Assembly: GCA_036677145.1 (NCBI GenBank)
Contig: JAKFFF010000098.1
Coordinates: 14,030 to 78,029 of the forward strand
Direction: 5' to 3'
DNA length: 64,000 bases
From: CADEED01 sp036677145
GTDB lineage: Bacteria; Pseudomonadota; Gammaproteobacteria; Steroidobacterales; Steroidobacteraceae
Part shown: positions 16,450-25,379 of the stretch, one piece after another
Position numbering within the stretch: the stretch's first letter is position 1
Layout of the letters: each line of letters begins with the position of its first letter
The notes under the pieces: model-generated
The model's database searches: none
What the model saw: only the letters and a program-made list of their open reading frames with translations
Told to the model about the DNA's origin: nothing
Made by a program: the position numbers and the translations under genes

Positions 16450-18768
16450 ATGACAAACGAAACATTGCCCCCGGCCAATGGCCGGGCAAGCCTGCGCGAA
16501 GAGGCGCTCGCCTACCACGAGCTGCCCACTCCCGGAAAACTCTCGGTAGTCCCGAGCAAGAAGCTGACCAACCAGCACGATCTCGCGCTGGCGTACTCTC
16601 CGGGCGTGGCCTTCGCCTGCGAAGAAATCGCGGCCGATCCGCTCGCCGCGTTGCGTTTCACCGCGCGCGGAAATCTCGTGGGTGTGATCACCAATGGCAC
16701 GGCAGTGCTCGGGCTCGGCGCCATCGGGCCGCTCGCGGCCAAGCCGGTGATGGAAGGCAAGGCGGTGTTGTTCAAGAAGTTCGCGAATCTCGATGTGTTC
16801 GACATCGAGGTCAACGAAACGGACCCGGACAAACTGGTCGAGATCATTGCCGCGCTGGAACCCACCTTCGGGGGCATCAACCTCGAAGACATCAAGGCAC
16901 CCGAGTGCTTCGAGATCGAGCGCAAATTGCGCGCGCGCATGAAGATCCCGGTGTTCCACGACGACCAGCATGGCACCGCCATCATCGTTTCCGCGGCGAC
17001 GCTCAACGGCCTGGAAGTCGTCGGCAAGAAATTGCACGAGGTCAAACTAGTAGTGAGTGGCGCCGGCGCCGCGGCGCTGGCCTGCGTGGACCTGCTGATC
17101 GACCTCGGATTGCCCAAGGAAAACATCTGGCTGACGGATCTCGCGGGCGTGGTCTATCAAGGGCGCGCCGAGCTGATGGATCCGGACAAGGCGCGTTTCG
17201 CGCAGCCGACCCTGCAGCGCACGCTGGGCGAAGCGATCGTCGGCGCGGATATTTTCCTCGGCCTCTCGGCCGGCGGCGTGCTCAAGCAGTCCATGGTCAA
17301 GGACATGGCGCCGCGTCCGTTGATCTTCGCGCTCGCGAATCCGACGCCGGAGATACTGCCCTCCGAAGTGCGCGCGGTGCGCGACGACGCCATCATGGCC
17401 ACCGGACGCAGTGACTTTCCGAACCAGGTCAACAATGTCCTGTGTTTCCCGTTCATCTTCCGCGGAGCGCTGGATGCCGGTTCCACCAGCATCACGCGTG
17501 AAATGGAAATCGCGGCGGTGCGCGCGATCGCGGGCCTGGCGCGCATGGGACACAGCGACGTGGTCGCGAGCGCCTATGGCATCGCGGACCTGACCTTCGG
17601 GCCTGACTACCTGATCCCCAAGCCCTTCGATCCGCGGCTCATCGTGCACGTGGCGCCGGCGGTGGCGAAAGCGGCAATGGAGTCGGGCGTCGCGACCCGG
17701 CCGATCGCGGACATCGACGCGTACGTGCAGCAGCTGCAGCAGTTCGTGTACCAGTCCGGCACGATCATGAAGCCCGTGTATGCATCGGCGCGGCGCGCCG
17801 AACTGAAACGCTCGCGCATCGTGTTCGCCGAGGGCGAGGACGAGCGCGTGTTGCGCGCCGTACAGATCATCGTCGACGAGAAGATCGCGCATCCCATCCT
17901 GGTCGGCCGGCCGCGCGTGCTGGAATCGCGCATCAAGAAGTTCGGCGTGCGGCTGCGGGTGGGAGAGGACTTCACGGTCGTCAACCCCGAGCAGGACGAG
18001 CGGCATCGCGAGTTCTGGATGGAGTATCACCGCCTCATGAACCGCCGCGGCGTGACGGCGCAATACGCGAAGCTCGAGATGCGCCGGCGCACCACGCTCA
18101 TCGCGTCCATGCTGCTGCGCAAGGGTGCGGCGGACGGCATGATCTGCGGCACCATCAGCACCGCGTCGCGTCACCTGCAATACATCGACCGCGTGATAGG
18201 CAAGGCGCCGGGCGCGTCGGTCTACGCGGCGATGAACGCGCTGATCCTGACGAACCGCCAGGTGTTCATCGTCGACACGCACATCAACCTGAACCCGACC
18301 GCCGCCCAGCTCGCGGAGATCACGCTGCGTGCCGCGCAGGTGGTGCGCCGCTTCGGCCTCGAGCCGAAAGTGGCGCTGCTGTCACATTCGAACTTCGGCA
18401 CCCACACCGACGAGTCCGCGCTGAAGATGCGCGAGACATTGGCGCTGCTGCGCGAGCTCGATCCCGCGCTCGAAGTCGACGGCGAGATGCACGGCGACTG
18501 CGCGCTCGATGAAAACATCCGCAAGCAGATCCTGCCCGACAGCACGCTGAACGGCGCCGCCAATCTACTCGTGATGCCGAACCTCGACGCGGCGAACATC
18601 TGCTACAACCTGCTGAAGACCGCCGCCGGCAACAATGTCGCGGTGGGACCGATCCTGCTCGGCGCCGCGGCGCCGGTGCACATCCTCACGCCCTCCACCA
18701 CCGTGCGGCGCATCGTCAACATGACGGCGCTGACGGTCACGGAAGCGAACGCGGCGGAACGCAGCTGA
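16450..18768 (+). CDS. maeB: NADP-dependent malic enzyme fused to phosphotransacetylase-like domain
   Basis: The 772-residue fusion converts malate to pyruvate and CO2 with NADP. The N-terminal malic domain (~20-420) shows NQHDLALAYSPGVA, the GVITNGTAVLGLG loop, VFHDDQHGTAIIV (metal-binding Asp pair) and VVSGAGAAALACVDLL for NADP. The C-terminal ~430-765 is a PTA-like domain (RIVFAEGEDERVLRAVQ, GMICGTISTASRHL, LLSHSNFGTH, DCALDENIRKQILPDS) that in MaeB is regulatory and binds acetyl-CoA rather than acting as a full enzyme. Length agrees with E. coli MaeB (759). It is last in the gdhA group and converges on the ThuA gene. Confidence 0.95.
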   Translation: MTNETLPPANGRASLREEALAYHELPTPGKLSVVPSKKLTNQHDLALAYSPGVAFACEEIAADPLAALRFTARGNLVGVITNGTAVLGLGAIGPLAAKPVMEGKAVLFKKFANLDVFDIEVNETDPDKLVEIIAALEPTFGGINLEDIKAPECFEIERKLRARMKIPVFHDDQHGTAIIVSAATLNGLEVVGKKLHEVKLVVSGAGAAALACVDLLIDLGLPKENIWLTDLAGVVYQGRAELMDPDKARFAQPTLQRTLGEAIVGADIFLGLSAGGVLKQSMVKDMAPRPLIFALANPTPEILPSEVRAVRDDAIMATGRSDFPNQVNNVLCFPFIFRGALDAGSTSITREMEIAAVRAIAGLARMGHSDVVASAYGIADLTFGPDYLIPKPFDPRLIVHVAPAVAKAAMESGVATRPIADIDAYVQQLQQFVYQSGTIMKPVYASARRAELKRSRIVFAEGEDERVLRAVQIIVDEKIAHPILVGRPRVLESRIKKFGVRLRVGEDFTVVNPEQDERHREFWMEYHRLMNRRGVTAQYAKLEMRRRTTLIASMLLRKGAADGMICGTISTASRHLQYIDRVIGKAPGASVYAAMNALILTNRQVFIVDTHINLNPTAAQLAEITLRAAQVVRRFGLEPKVALLSHSNFGTHTDESALKMRETLALLRELDPALEVDGEMHGDCALDENIRKQILPDSTLNGAANLLVMPNLDAANICYNLLKTAAGNNVAVGPILLGAAAPVHILTPSTTVRRIVNMTALTVTEANAAERS

Positions 18769-18784
18769 CGCGACGGGCCGCGGG

Positions 18785-19555
18785 CTACTGCGCGCTGAAT
18801 CCGTTGCCGGTCGCGGCCCAGTAGATGCCGCCGTAGACGTGGTGCATGAAGTTCTGGTCGCTGTAGGTCGCCGGCAGATGACCCAGCGCCGTGTAGAACG
18901 CGCGGCCACCGTCGTATTCCTGGTACCAGGCGATCGGATGGAACTTGCCCATGCCCTTGCCTTCCTTCGGGCCCCACTTCGCGTACGGCTTGTAAGTGCT
19001 CTCGTCGACTGACAGCAGATACTTCAGCTTGTCCGAGCGCGCGGCGTCGAACTCGTACCACTCCTCGGTGAACAGGAAGCGCTTCGCGAACCGGTCCATG
19101 CCGGGGAAGTTCGGGTTCTCGACCTTCAGCGTCGCGGTCTGCACGAGCGGATGGATGTGGAACATGTGGCCCACCATCTTCGTGTACCAGGGCCAGTCGT
19201 ACTCGGTGTCCGACGCGGCGTGGATACCGACGAAACCACCGCCCGCCTGGATGTAGCGCTCGAACGCGGCCTGCTGTTTGTCATCCAGGGCGTTGCCGGT
19301 GGTGCTCAGGAAGATCACGACCTTGTACTTCTTGAGCTCCTGGTCGTTGAACACGCGACCGGCGTCCTCGGTCCAGAACACGTTGAAGTCGTGCAATTTC
19401 GCGAGACCGCGAATCGCGGTGACACCTTCGAGTATCGATTCGTGGTGCCACCCGGCGGTCTTGGAGAACAGCAGCGCATTGAACTGTTCCGCGCGGGCGG
19501 AACTCGCGGCGATCAGGCCGAGAAGGGAAATCAGCAGCAGGCGGTATTTTTTCAT
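18785..19555 (-). CDS. Secreted ThuA-domain protein
   Basis: The 256-residue protein has a signal peptide (LLLISLLGLIAASSARA, cleavage near 22). The rest is one ThuA/trehalose-utilisation domain of class-I glutamine-amidotransferase-like fold: NALLFSKTAGWHHESILEG, FWTEDAGRVFNDQELKKYKVVIFLSTTG, GGGFVGIHAASDTEYDWPWYTKMVG, and ALGHLPATYSDQNFMHHVYGG at the end. Secreted ThuA proteins are common beside polysaccharide and PVC-type dehydrogenase genes. The reaction is not known; a role in sugar-derivative metabolism is inference. Confidence 0.88.
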   Translation of the reverse strand: MKKYRLLLISLLGLIAASSARAEQFNALLFSKTAGWHHESILEGVTAIRGLAKLHDFNVFWTEDAGRVFNDQELKKYKVVIFLSTTGNALDDKQQAAFERYIQAGGGFVGIHAASDTEYDWPWYTKMVGHMFHIHPLVQTATLKVENPNFPGMDRFAKRFLFTEEWYEFDAARSDKLKYLLSVDESTYKPYAKWGPKEGKGMGKFHPIAWYQEYDGGRAFYTALGHLPATYSDQNFMHHVYGGIYWAATGNGFSAQ

Positions 19556-19650
19556 CGCGTTATCTCTTTTGTCTCACCAGCAACTCCGGACGGCAGTATA
19601 TGCGCGCGCAATCATCAGCGGCTCGTCGAAAGTAGTCGTCCATCACGGGC

Positions 19651-20214
19651 TCAGTGCCCGCCTTCGACGTGAATGCCCGCATCCTCGAGCGCCTGGCCTA
19701 ACGCCGCCTCGATACGGGCCGCTTCGCCGCGCTTGATGTGTTGCAGATGCAGCGTCGGACCCGTCAGCACTTCGATGCCGCGTTTCAACACACTGCCGGC
19801 GGCACGGATGCCGTTCTTGTGCTGGTCGAATCGCTGCGCCGGCGAATATCGACTCATGCCGACATACACGCCGTGGTCGTCGCCGCGCCGGTCGGAATAG
19901 TCGAGCAGGATGAGATAGATGTTCGAGCGGCCGCGGCCCTTCGTCGTGAAGCCGGCCGCGACTTCGTACGCCGTGGGCAGCCAGCTTATGTAGCGCATCG
20001 GCAGCCAGTCGGGGATCGAGGCGCCCGCGCGCTTCCACAGCAGATCCAGGGACTTTTCGATGTGCGCGGGAAAGTGGCCGCGCATCCAGCTTTCGTGGAT
20101 GCAGTGCGCGCCGGTGATGCCATCGCCCGCGGCGAGCGCGCTTTCGAACGTGGTGGCGAGATCGCGATCCGAGTGCGTGCGGAACGGTCGCTCGCCGGGC
20201 CGCGGCAACGTCAC
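19651..20214 (-). CDS. GIY-YIG-like protein of unknown function
   Basis: The 187-residue protein has an N-terminal helical part with CIHESWMRGHFPAHIEKSL and a C-terminal half resembling a GIY-YIG nuclease fold: strand NIYLILLDYS, then HGVYVGMSRYSPAQRFDQHKNG (GIY equivalent GVY, YVG equivalent, Arg in the helix), and a terminal EAALGQALEDAGIHVEGGH, where a Glu and Gly-Gly-His end is common in small GIY-YIG proteins. No signal peptide, so cytoplasmic. It starts 10 bases after the stop of the upstream transglycosylase-like lipoprotein gene, so they are co-transcribed. The fold assignment is by motif only, and nuclease activity is unproven. Confidence 0.6.
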   Translation of the reverse strand: MTLPRPGERPFRTHSDRDLATTFESALAAGDGITGAHCIHESWMRGHFPAHIEKSLDLLWKRAGASIPDWLPMRYISWLPTAYEVAAGFTTKGRGRSNIYLILLDYSDRRGDDHGVYVGMSRYSPAQRFDQHKNGIRAAGSVLKRGIEVLTGPTLHLQHIKRGEAARIEAALGQALEDAGIHVEGGH

Positions 20215-20224
20215 GACGCGGCGG

Positions 20225-21682
20225 TCACTCGAACAGGCTCACGATGCTCTGGTACTTCTCGATGTACCAGCGGTTCTCGTTGTTGTACCGCGGGATCGCC
20301 ACCGGACGTACGGTGTCGCCCTCCGCCTTCCAGACGCAGGGACATTTCACCGTGGAGTCGGTGTCGCTCATGTCCTGCACGCGGCTCAGCTCATCGAGCT
20401 TCACATTCATCTTCGACAAAACGCGGTAGAGCTTGGTGACGTTCCGGGGTCCGCCGTTGTAGGCGGCAACGGGGAAGATGCCGAGCACGACCGGGTTGTC
20501 GCGATACGCCAGGCGAATGTCCGCGCGCATCGCCGCGAGCTCCATGTCCAGCAGGCAGATCGCCGCCTTCATCGCATTCAGCAGATTCGTCGCGCCGCGT
20601 TCGAACACCGGGTCGAGCTTTGCGTCACGGCACAGTCTGACCACGGCCGAGTAGGTCCCATTGCCGCGGCGATTGGTGAATTGCATCGGGCCAAGCGCCC
20701 TGGCGACCGAGACGCTGTATCGATACGCCTCCTCCTGCTTGAGCCCGTACTGGCTGAGCACTTCATCGAAGGCGAGCGCCTGCTTCTGCACGTAGTCGGT
20801 GTCGTCGGTCTGCTCGATGACGGCCAGTGTCGTGACGACCTGCGGCGGAATGACATCGGCGAGCAGCTCCCCCGGGAACGCCTTGCTCGGCACTTTCGCG
20901 AGGCGCAGCTCCTCGAGCGCCTTGCCGACCGTTTCGACCAGGAACTCCTTGCCGCCGCTGACGAAACCCGGATCGAACGTGTCCTCGGTGAAGGGTAGAT
21001 AGACGATCGGCTTCGCGGTCCTGACGACCTCGGCCCACCGTTTCCGCTTCACCAATCCGTTGTCGAATACCGGGAACTTGCGGCCGTAGACCTTCAGTGG
21101 CTCCCCATCCCTGGAGAACGAAAACATCAGCCGCTCGGCGCCGGTGCCTTTCACGTGCCGCGCGTCGATGTCCGGTGTGAGATTGCGAAAGGCCAGCGGC
21201 TTTCTGCCGGGCTTCCACTTGATCGGCGGTCGCGGCAGCTCGATCTGGGCGACGGTCCACTGCTGCTGCGACTCGCTCCACAGCGAAAAAGCGACGGGCC
21301 GCCCGCGCAAGGCCCGGCGCTTTCCCTTTCCGGTCAGGACGTATTCGAGTTCGACGTCGTCGAGCAGCGCCCGCCCTTCCGTGACGAGGTCACGAATCGC
21401 CTCATGACGGTTGCGGATGCGGCCCTGGACGACGACCTCGGCAATATCCTCGCCTGTCTCCTCGGACTCGGCGACGGCCAACGGGACCTCGCCTTCCAAC
21501 TGCTTCGATTCTTCCTGGGGCTGCTGCGGATCCCCCTCGGCGACGACCGATTCCGGAGTGTCGATCTGGCCCGGCAGGTCGCCGATCAAGGTCGGCTCGG
21601 CTTCTTCTCGGGCGCCGCCCGTCACCGCACATCCCGTCGCGAACAACACGACGAGTACCAGCAGGGTTCGAATCACCATCAC
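20225..21682 (-). CDS. Lipoprotein with lytic-transglycosylase-like domain
   Basis: The 485-residue protein starts MMVIRTLLVLVVLFATGCAV, a lipoprotein signal with Cys18. A low-complexity acidic linker (~25-75) follows, then a ~200-residue unassigned region (RNRHEAIRDLVTEGRALLDDVELEYV). Residues ~285-440 look like a lysozyme-like SLT domain: ARALGPMQFTNRRGNGTYSAVV corresponds to the conserved GLMQ region, and VAAYNGGPRNVTKLYRVL to the AYNAG motif. A C-terminal PCVWKAEGD to RYNNENRWYIEKYQSIVSLF segment follows. The catalytic Glu cannot be placed securely. Probably a peptidoglycan-remodelling lipoprotein. It lies directly upstream of the GIY-YIG-like gene. Confidence 0.65.
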   Translation of the reverse strand: MMVIRTLLVLVVLFATGCAVTGGAREEAEPTLIGDLPGQIDTPESVVAEGDPQQPQEESKQLEGEVPLAVAESEETGEDIAEVVVQGRIRNRHEAIRDLVTEGRALLDDVELEYVLTGKGKRRALRGRPVAFSLWSESQQQWTVAQIELPRPPIKWKPGRKPLAFRNLTPDIDARHVKGTGAERLMFSFSRDGEPLKVYGRKFPVFDNGLVKRKRWAEVVRTAKPIVYLPFTEDTFDPGFVSGGKEFLVETVGKALEELRLAKVPSKAFPGELLADVIPPQVVTTLAVIEQTDDTDYVQKQALAFDEVLSQYGLKQEEAYRYSVSVARALGPMQFTNRRGNGTYSAVVRLCRDAKLDPVFERGATNLLNAMKAAICLLDMELAAMRADIRLAYRDNPVVLGIFPVAAYNGGPRNVTKLYRVLSKMNVKLDELSRVQDMSDTDSTVKCPCVWKAEGDTVRPVAIPRYNNENRWYIEKYQSIVSLFE

Positions 21683-21709
21683 GTCCGGAATTGGTCGTTC
21701 CTCCAGTAG

Positions 21710-22102
21710 TTAGCCGGCGGGGGTCGCCGCCGCGCGCTTGGCGGTCAGTTGCTCGGCGCCGAAATCACCCACGTTGCGCGTGAGCTTCAGCTCGTCGCCT
21801 GCCAGCGTACCGCTGTAGGTGATGGTGATTTCATTGCCGTCGATCGTCAGCGGCTCGGTGAAGGTGACCTTGTCGCCTTCGACCTTCAGGTTTTTCAGAT
21901 CCACCGTTCCCTTGCCCATCGAGTGATCGAAAGTCGCCTGACCCGTGAGCGTGTCGCCGGAATTCTTGAATTCGTAGACATACTTCTGCACGCCGATCGG
22001 AGAGTCGAATTCGGCGGCCCAGCGGCCGACGAGGTCGGCGGCGCTGGCAGGCAGCGCGGCAGCCAAGAGCACGGCAAGAAAGGCGAAGGATCGGAATTTC
22101 AT
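21710..22102 (-). CDS. Small secreted beta-barrel-like protein
   Basis: The 130-residue protein has a signal peptide (AFLAVLLAAALPASAADL, cleavage near 21). The mature part, VGRWAAEFDSPIGVQKYVYEF then TLTGQATFDHSMGKGTVDLKN and EITITYSGTLAGDELKLTR, is an all-beta pattern seen in small lipocalin-like periplasmic proteins often found near glycoside hydrolases. No enzymatic motif. It is upstream of the transglycosylase-like lipoprotein gene by 27 bases, on the same strand, and may share its transcript. Function unknown. Confidence 0.75.
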   Translation of the reverse strand: MKFRSFAFLAVLLAAALPASAADLVGRWAAEFDSPIGVQKYVYEFKNSGDTLTGQATFDHSMGKGTVDLKNLKVEGDKVTFTEPLTIDGNEITITYSGTLAGDELKLTRNVGDFGAEQLTAKRAAATPAG

Positions 22103-22188
22103 GAAGCCCCCTTTGTAGATTTTTGATGCATGTGTAGTTCTCTCCGCGGATTCATCAAGACGGAGAAAGAGTAGCCTACGCGCGGACG

Positions 22189-22641
22189 ATGATCACTACC
22201 AAGGCACTTCCTTCCCCGACAGCGAATAGAACTTGCCGTTCTGCCGCTCATGCTTCCCCAGCACCCGCCGATGAGGAGGCGGTGGCGCAGACGATGCGCC
22301 AGATGTACGTCGCATTGACCGAAGACGACACTGCCAAACTCCGGGCCGTAACCACCTCCGACTTCTATACGTTCGACGTGGGCGAGAAAATGACCGGCGA
22401 TGAACTCATGACGGCCATCAAGAACGCGCACGCGGCCGGCAAGACCTTCGTGTGGACCGTCACGGAGCCCAAGGTACGCATCGAAGGCGCGGTGGCCTGG
22501 ATCACGTACATCAATCGCGGCTCAGTGCAGGACGCCGCGGGCAAGCGCGACGTGAGCTGGCTGGAGTCGGCCGTGTTGCTGAAGGAAGGCGGCGCCTGGC
22601 GCATCCAGTTTTTCCACAGCACGCGAGTGACCGCGAAGTGA
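22189..22641 (+). CDS. SnoaL/NTF2-like (DUF4440) protein
   Basis: The 150-residue ORF carries a single NTF2-fold domain from about residue 28: EEAVAQTMRQMYVALTEDDTAKLRAVTTSDFYTFDVGEKMTGDEL, WTVTEPKVRIEGAVAWITYINRG and a final GAWRIQFFHSTRV, typical of DUF4440 proteins. The first 27 residues (TKALPSPTANRTCRSAAHASPAP) look like a damaged or missing signal peptide, since they are Ala/Pro-rich without a hydrophobic core; the true start may be later. It is divergent from the small secreted protein gene. No catalytic function claimed. Confidence 0.75.
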   Translation: MITTKALPSPTANRTCRSAAHASPAPADEEAVAQTMRQMYVALTEDDTAKLRAVTTSDFYTFDVGEKMTGDELMTAIKNAHAAGKTFVWTVTEPKVRIEGAVAWITYINRGSVQDAAGKRDVSWLESAVLLKEGGAWRIQFFHSTRVTAK

Positions 22642-22676
22642 TCTCTCACTCCCACCATCGATGATCCTGGGCGCCG

Positions 22677-23702
22677 CTACCGGTACGGACTGAGCGTGTT
22701 GATGCGACCGTTTGCGTCGTACGTCAGCTCCGCCATCTTCACCGAGCGCAGGTGCGTGACGCCCTTCGACAGCACGGAGTCGTGGTAGAACAAATACCAC
22801 TTGCCCCGGAACTCGCAGATCGAATGATGCGTGGTCCAGCCGATCACCGGCGTGAGGATGCGTCCCTGGTAGACGAACGGCCCGTAGGGATTGTCGGCGA
22901 TGCCGTAGCACAGGAAGTGTGTGTCGCCGGTGGAGTACGAGAAGTAGTACTTGCCCTGGTACTTGTGCAGCCATGACGCCTCGAAGAAGCGCCTGTCATG
23001 ATCGCCGGCGCGCAGCGGCTTGCCGGCCTCGTCGAGAATCACCACTTCGCGCGGCGCTTCGGCGAACTGCTTCATGTCCGAGGTGAGCCGCGCGACCTTC
23101 GGGCACAGCGCCGGCTCGGCGTCGGCGGGTTCCTCGTTCTTCTCACCGTATTTGTTGTCGCGATACTTCTGCAGCTGACCACCCCAGATGCCGCCGAAAT
23201 ACATGTACGCGGAACCGTCGTCATCGACGAACACGGCGGGGTCGATGGAATAACTACCCTTGATGGCTTCGGGCTCCGGCTTGAACGGCCCCTCGGGACG
23301 ATCGCCGACGGCGACGCCGATCTGGAAAATGCCGTCCGGGCGCTTGGCCGGGAAGTACAGGTAGTACTTGCCGTCCTTCGTCGCCGCGTCCGGCGCCCAC
23401 ATCTGGCGCTGCGCCCACTTCACATCCTTGATGTCGAGCGCAACGCCGCAGTCAACCGCCGGACTCGTCGGCGAATCCAGCCGCAGCACGTGATAGTCGC
23501 GCATGTCGAAGTGATCACCGTTGTCGTTGAACGGGATCCCCGCTTCCACGTCGTGCGACGGGTAGACGTAGATCTTGCCTTCGAAGACATGCGCCGACGG
23601 ATCGGCCGTATAGATATTCGTCACCAGCGGCTGGGAGATGGCCTTCTTGGTGATGGCTTCATAATCGACGTCGGAGTAATCGACTTCTGAATCGTTCGAC
23701 AT
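22677..23702 (-). CDS. Intracellular GH43 beta-xylosidase/alpha-arabinofuranosidase
   Basis: The 341-residue, five-blade propeller glycosidase of family GH43 lacks a signal peptide. The three acidic residues are recognisable: base D34 in NIYTADPSAHVF, pKa-modulating D154 in SIDPAVFVDDDGS and acid E241 in RRFFEASWLHKYQGKYYF. Also RQMWAPDAATKDGKYYLYFP, typical of the family. It probably hydrolyses imported arabino- or xylo-oligosaccharides in the cytoplasm. It is directly downstream (17 bases) of the GPH symporter gene on the same strand, so transport and hydrolysis are co-expressed. The choice between xylosidase and arabinofuranosidase cannot be made from motifs. Confidence 0.92.
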   Translation of the reverse strand: MSNDSEVDYSDVDYEAITKKAISQPLVTNIYTADPSAHVFEGKIYVYPSHDVEAGIPFNDNGDHFDMRDYHVLRLDSPTSPAVDCGVALDIKDVKWAQRQMWAPDAATKDGKYYLYFPAKRPDGIFQIGVAVGDRPEGPFKPEPEAIKGSYSIDPAVFVDDDGSAYMYFGGIWGGQLQKYRDNKYGEKNEEPADAEPALCPKVARLTSDMKQFAEAPREVVILDEAGKPLRAGDHDRRFFEASWLHKYQGKYYFSYSTGDTHFLCYGIADNPYGPFVYQGRILTPVIGWTTHHSICEFRGKWYLFYHDSVLSKGVTHLRSVKMAELTYDANGRINTLSPYR

Positions 23703-23719
23703 TGCTCTTTCCTCGTGTG

Positions 23720-25132
23720 TCAGGAACCCGCGCCGCGGCGCTGGGCCAGTTCGCTTTCGATGCGCGATTCCATGGCCTTGTTGATCTCATAGAAGAAGAG
23801 AATCACGCAGCAGATCAGGAATGGAATCGACGCGTAGACGCTGATCGCCAGCTTGACGCCTCGAACCACCTCGGGCGACTGCACGACCGCATCGGGCACG
23901 TAACCATAAACGTCCAGCAGCTTCGCGACCAGCGCGCCGCCGACCGCCAGGCCGAACTTGAGGCCGAGAATCATGGCGGAGAAGACAATAGCCGTGGCGC
24001 GACGATTGTTCTTCCACTCCGAGTAGTCGGCGACGTCCGCGATCATCGCCCACAGCAGCGGAATCGTGATGCCGTAGAAGAAGCCGTGCAGGATCTGCGA
24101 CAGCACCATCGCCCCGATGGCGTCGGGCGGGAAAAACACGAACGCCAGCAGGAACAGAGTCGAAGCGAACAACCCGGCGCTGAACACGTTGCGCTTGCCG
24201 AACCGGTCGGCGAGCTTCCTGGTGAAGCCGATGCCGACGATCATGAAGATGATGCCGCCGCCGTTGAAGATGCCGAAGCCGGTGGAGACGGGATCGCCGT
24301 GGAATCCGAAGCCCTCCAGAAACTGCGTCAGCGCCGCCCTGTCCACGTAGTACTGGAAATAGTAGATGTACGAGCCGCCCTTCAATGCCAGGTTGATGAA
24401 GACCAGCACGATGACGGCCAGCATCAGCAGCCAGGGCTTGTTGCGGAACAGGTCGACGAGATCCTGCTTCACGGTGGATTTCTGTTCCGCCGTCGGGACG
24501 ATGCGCTCCTTCGTCGACAGGAACGTGATGATGAAGAAGATCGTGCCGATGATCGCGAAGCCCATCATCGCTTTGCGGAAGCCGACCGCCTGATCGCCGT
24601 CGCCGAGCGCGAGCACCAGCGGCAGCAGCAGCACCTGGATGACGAACTGGGCGATCATCACCGCGACGAAGCGGTACGAAGACAGGCTGTTGCGCTCCGA
24701 CATGTTGCCGGTCAGCACGCCGCTCAGCGCCGCGTAGGGCAGATTGTTTGCCGCGTAGATCGTGACCAGCAGCGTGTAGGTGATGGCGGCGTAGTAGATC
24801 TTGCCCTGTTCGCCGAGGTCCGGCGTCGAGAACGCGAGCAGCGAGAACACACCGAACGGCACCGCCGTCCACAGAATCCAGGGCCGGAACTTGCCCCACC
24901 GTGTATTCGTGCGATCCGCGATCAGTCCCATGATGGGATTGAAGATCACGCCGCCGAAGACGCCGCCCCAGAAAATGATGGCGGACGCGGTGCCTGCCGG
25001 GATCTTGTAGACGTCGGTGTAGAAGAAGGCCAGGAAGGTGATGAATGTCTGGAATATCAGGTTGGCCGCCAGGTCACCCAGGCTGTATCCGACCTTTTCC
25101 CCCACGCTCAGACGTTCTGTTTTTATAGTCAT
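23720..25132 (-). CDS. GPH-family sugar:cation symporter (MFS)
   Basis: The 470-residue inner-membrane carrier has about 12 predicted helices. The N-terminal pattern KVGYSLGDLAANLIFQTFITFLAFFYTDV is characteristic of glycoside-pentoside-hexuronide:cation symporters (MelB/XynB group), as are the NPIMGLIADRTNTRWGKFRPW loop and the later IADVADYSEWKNNRRATAIVFS. It likely imports xylo- or arabino-oligosaccharides with H+ or Na+ for the GH43 enzyme encoded next. The 5' side holds a palindromic box and a small hairpin (TAGCCG/CGGCTA, 25170-25186). Confidence 0.92.
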   Translation of the reverse strand: MTIKTERLSVGEKVGYSLGDLAANLIFQTFITFLAFFYTDVYKIPAGTASAIIFWGGVFGGVIFNPIMGLIADRTNTRWGKFRPWILWTAVPFGVFSLLAFSTPDLGEQGKIYYAAITYTLLVTIYAANNLPYAALSGVLTGNMSERNSLSSYRFVAVMIAQFVIQVLLLPLVLALGDGDQAVGFRKAMMGFAIIGTIFFIITFLSTKERIVPTAEQKSTVKQDLVDLFRNKPWLLMLAVIVLVFINLALKGGSYIYYFQYYVDRAALTQFLEGFGFHGDPVSTGFGIFNGGGIIFMIVGIGFTRKLADRFGKRNVFSAGLFASTLFLLAFVFFPPDAIGAMVLSQILHGFFYGITIPLLWAMIADVADYSEWKNNRRATAIVFSAMILGLKFGLAVGGALVAKLLDVYGYVPDAVVQSPEVVRGVKLAISVYASIPFLICCVILFFYEINKAMESRIESELAQRRGAGS

Positions 25133-25145
25133 GTTACCGCTCTCA
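25132..25145 (-). promoter_or_regulatory. Candidate LacI-family sugar operator at the symporter start
   Basis: The minus strand reads TGAGAGCGGTAACA, ending at the first base of the start codon. It agrees at 11 of 14 positions with the box TGGTAGCGCTAACA that I recall for xylose-responsive LacI-type regulators of xanthomonads. Position would block transcription or translation start. Confidence 0.3.
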
Positions 25146-25379
25146 TGGTTTTTATCGGCGGTCGGAGAGTAGCCGTCCTTCGGCTATTCGACCAGCCCGT
25201 AGCGTCATACTTCGGCATCTTTGACGGCTGGCTCCAAGCCCAGGCGAGACGTTAGGTCGCTCTGTCGATCCGCGTGGCCGCGCTGTGGCCGCCTGGAATG
25301 AGAGAGCGTACGCCGCCGGATTCAATCCGCTGTGATCCGCGTCACCCGCCCTGCCATCACTACCGAATAAGGTAAGGCG

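Noticed and set aside
23702..25255. 517-codon plus-strand frame opposite the symporter
   Set aside because: Very rich in His/Arg/Asp/Gln, as expected for the complement of a membrane protein gene; no family features.
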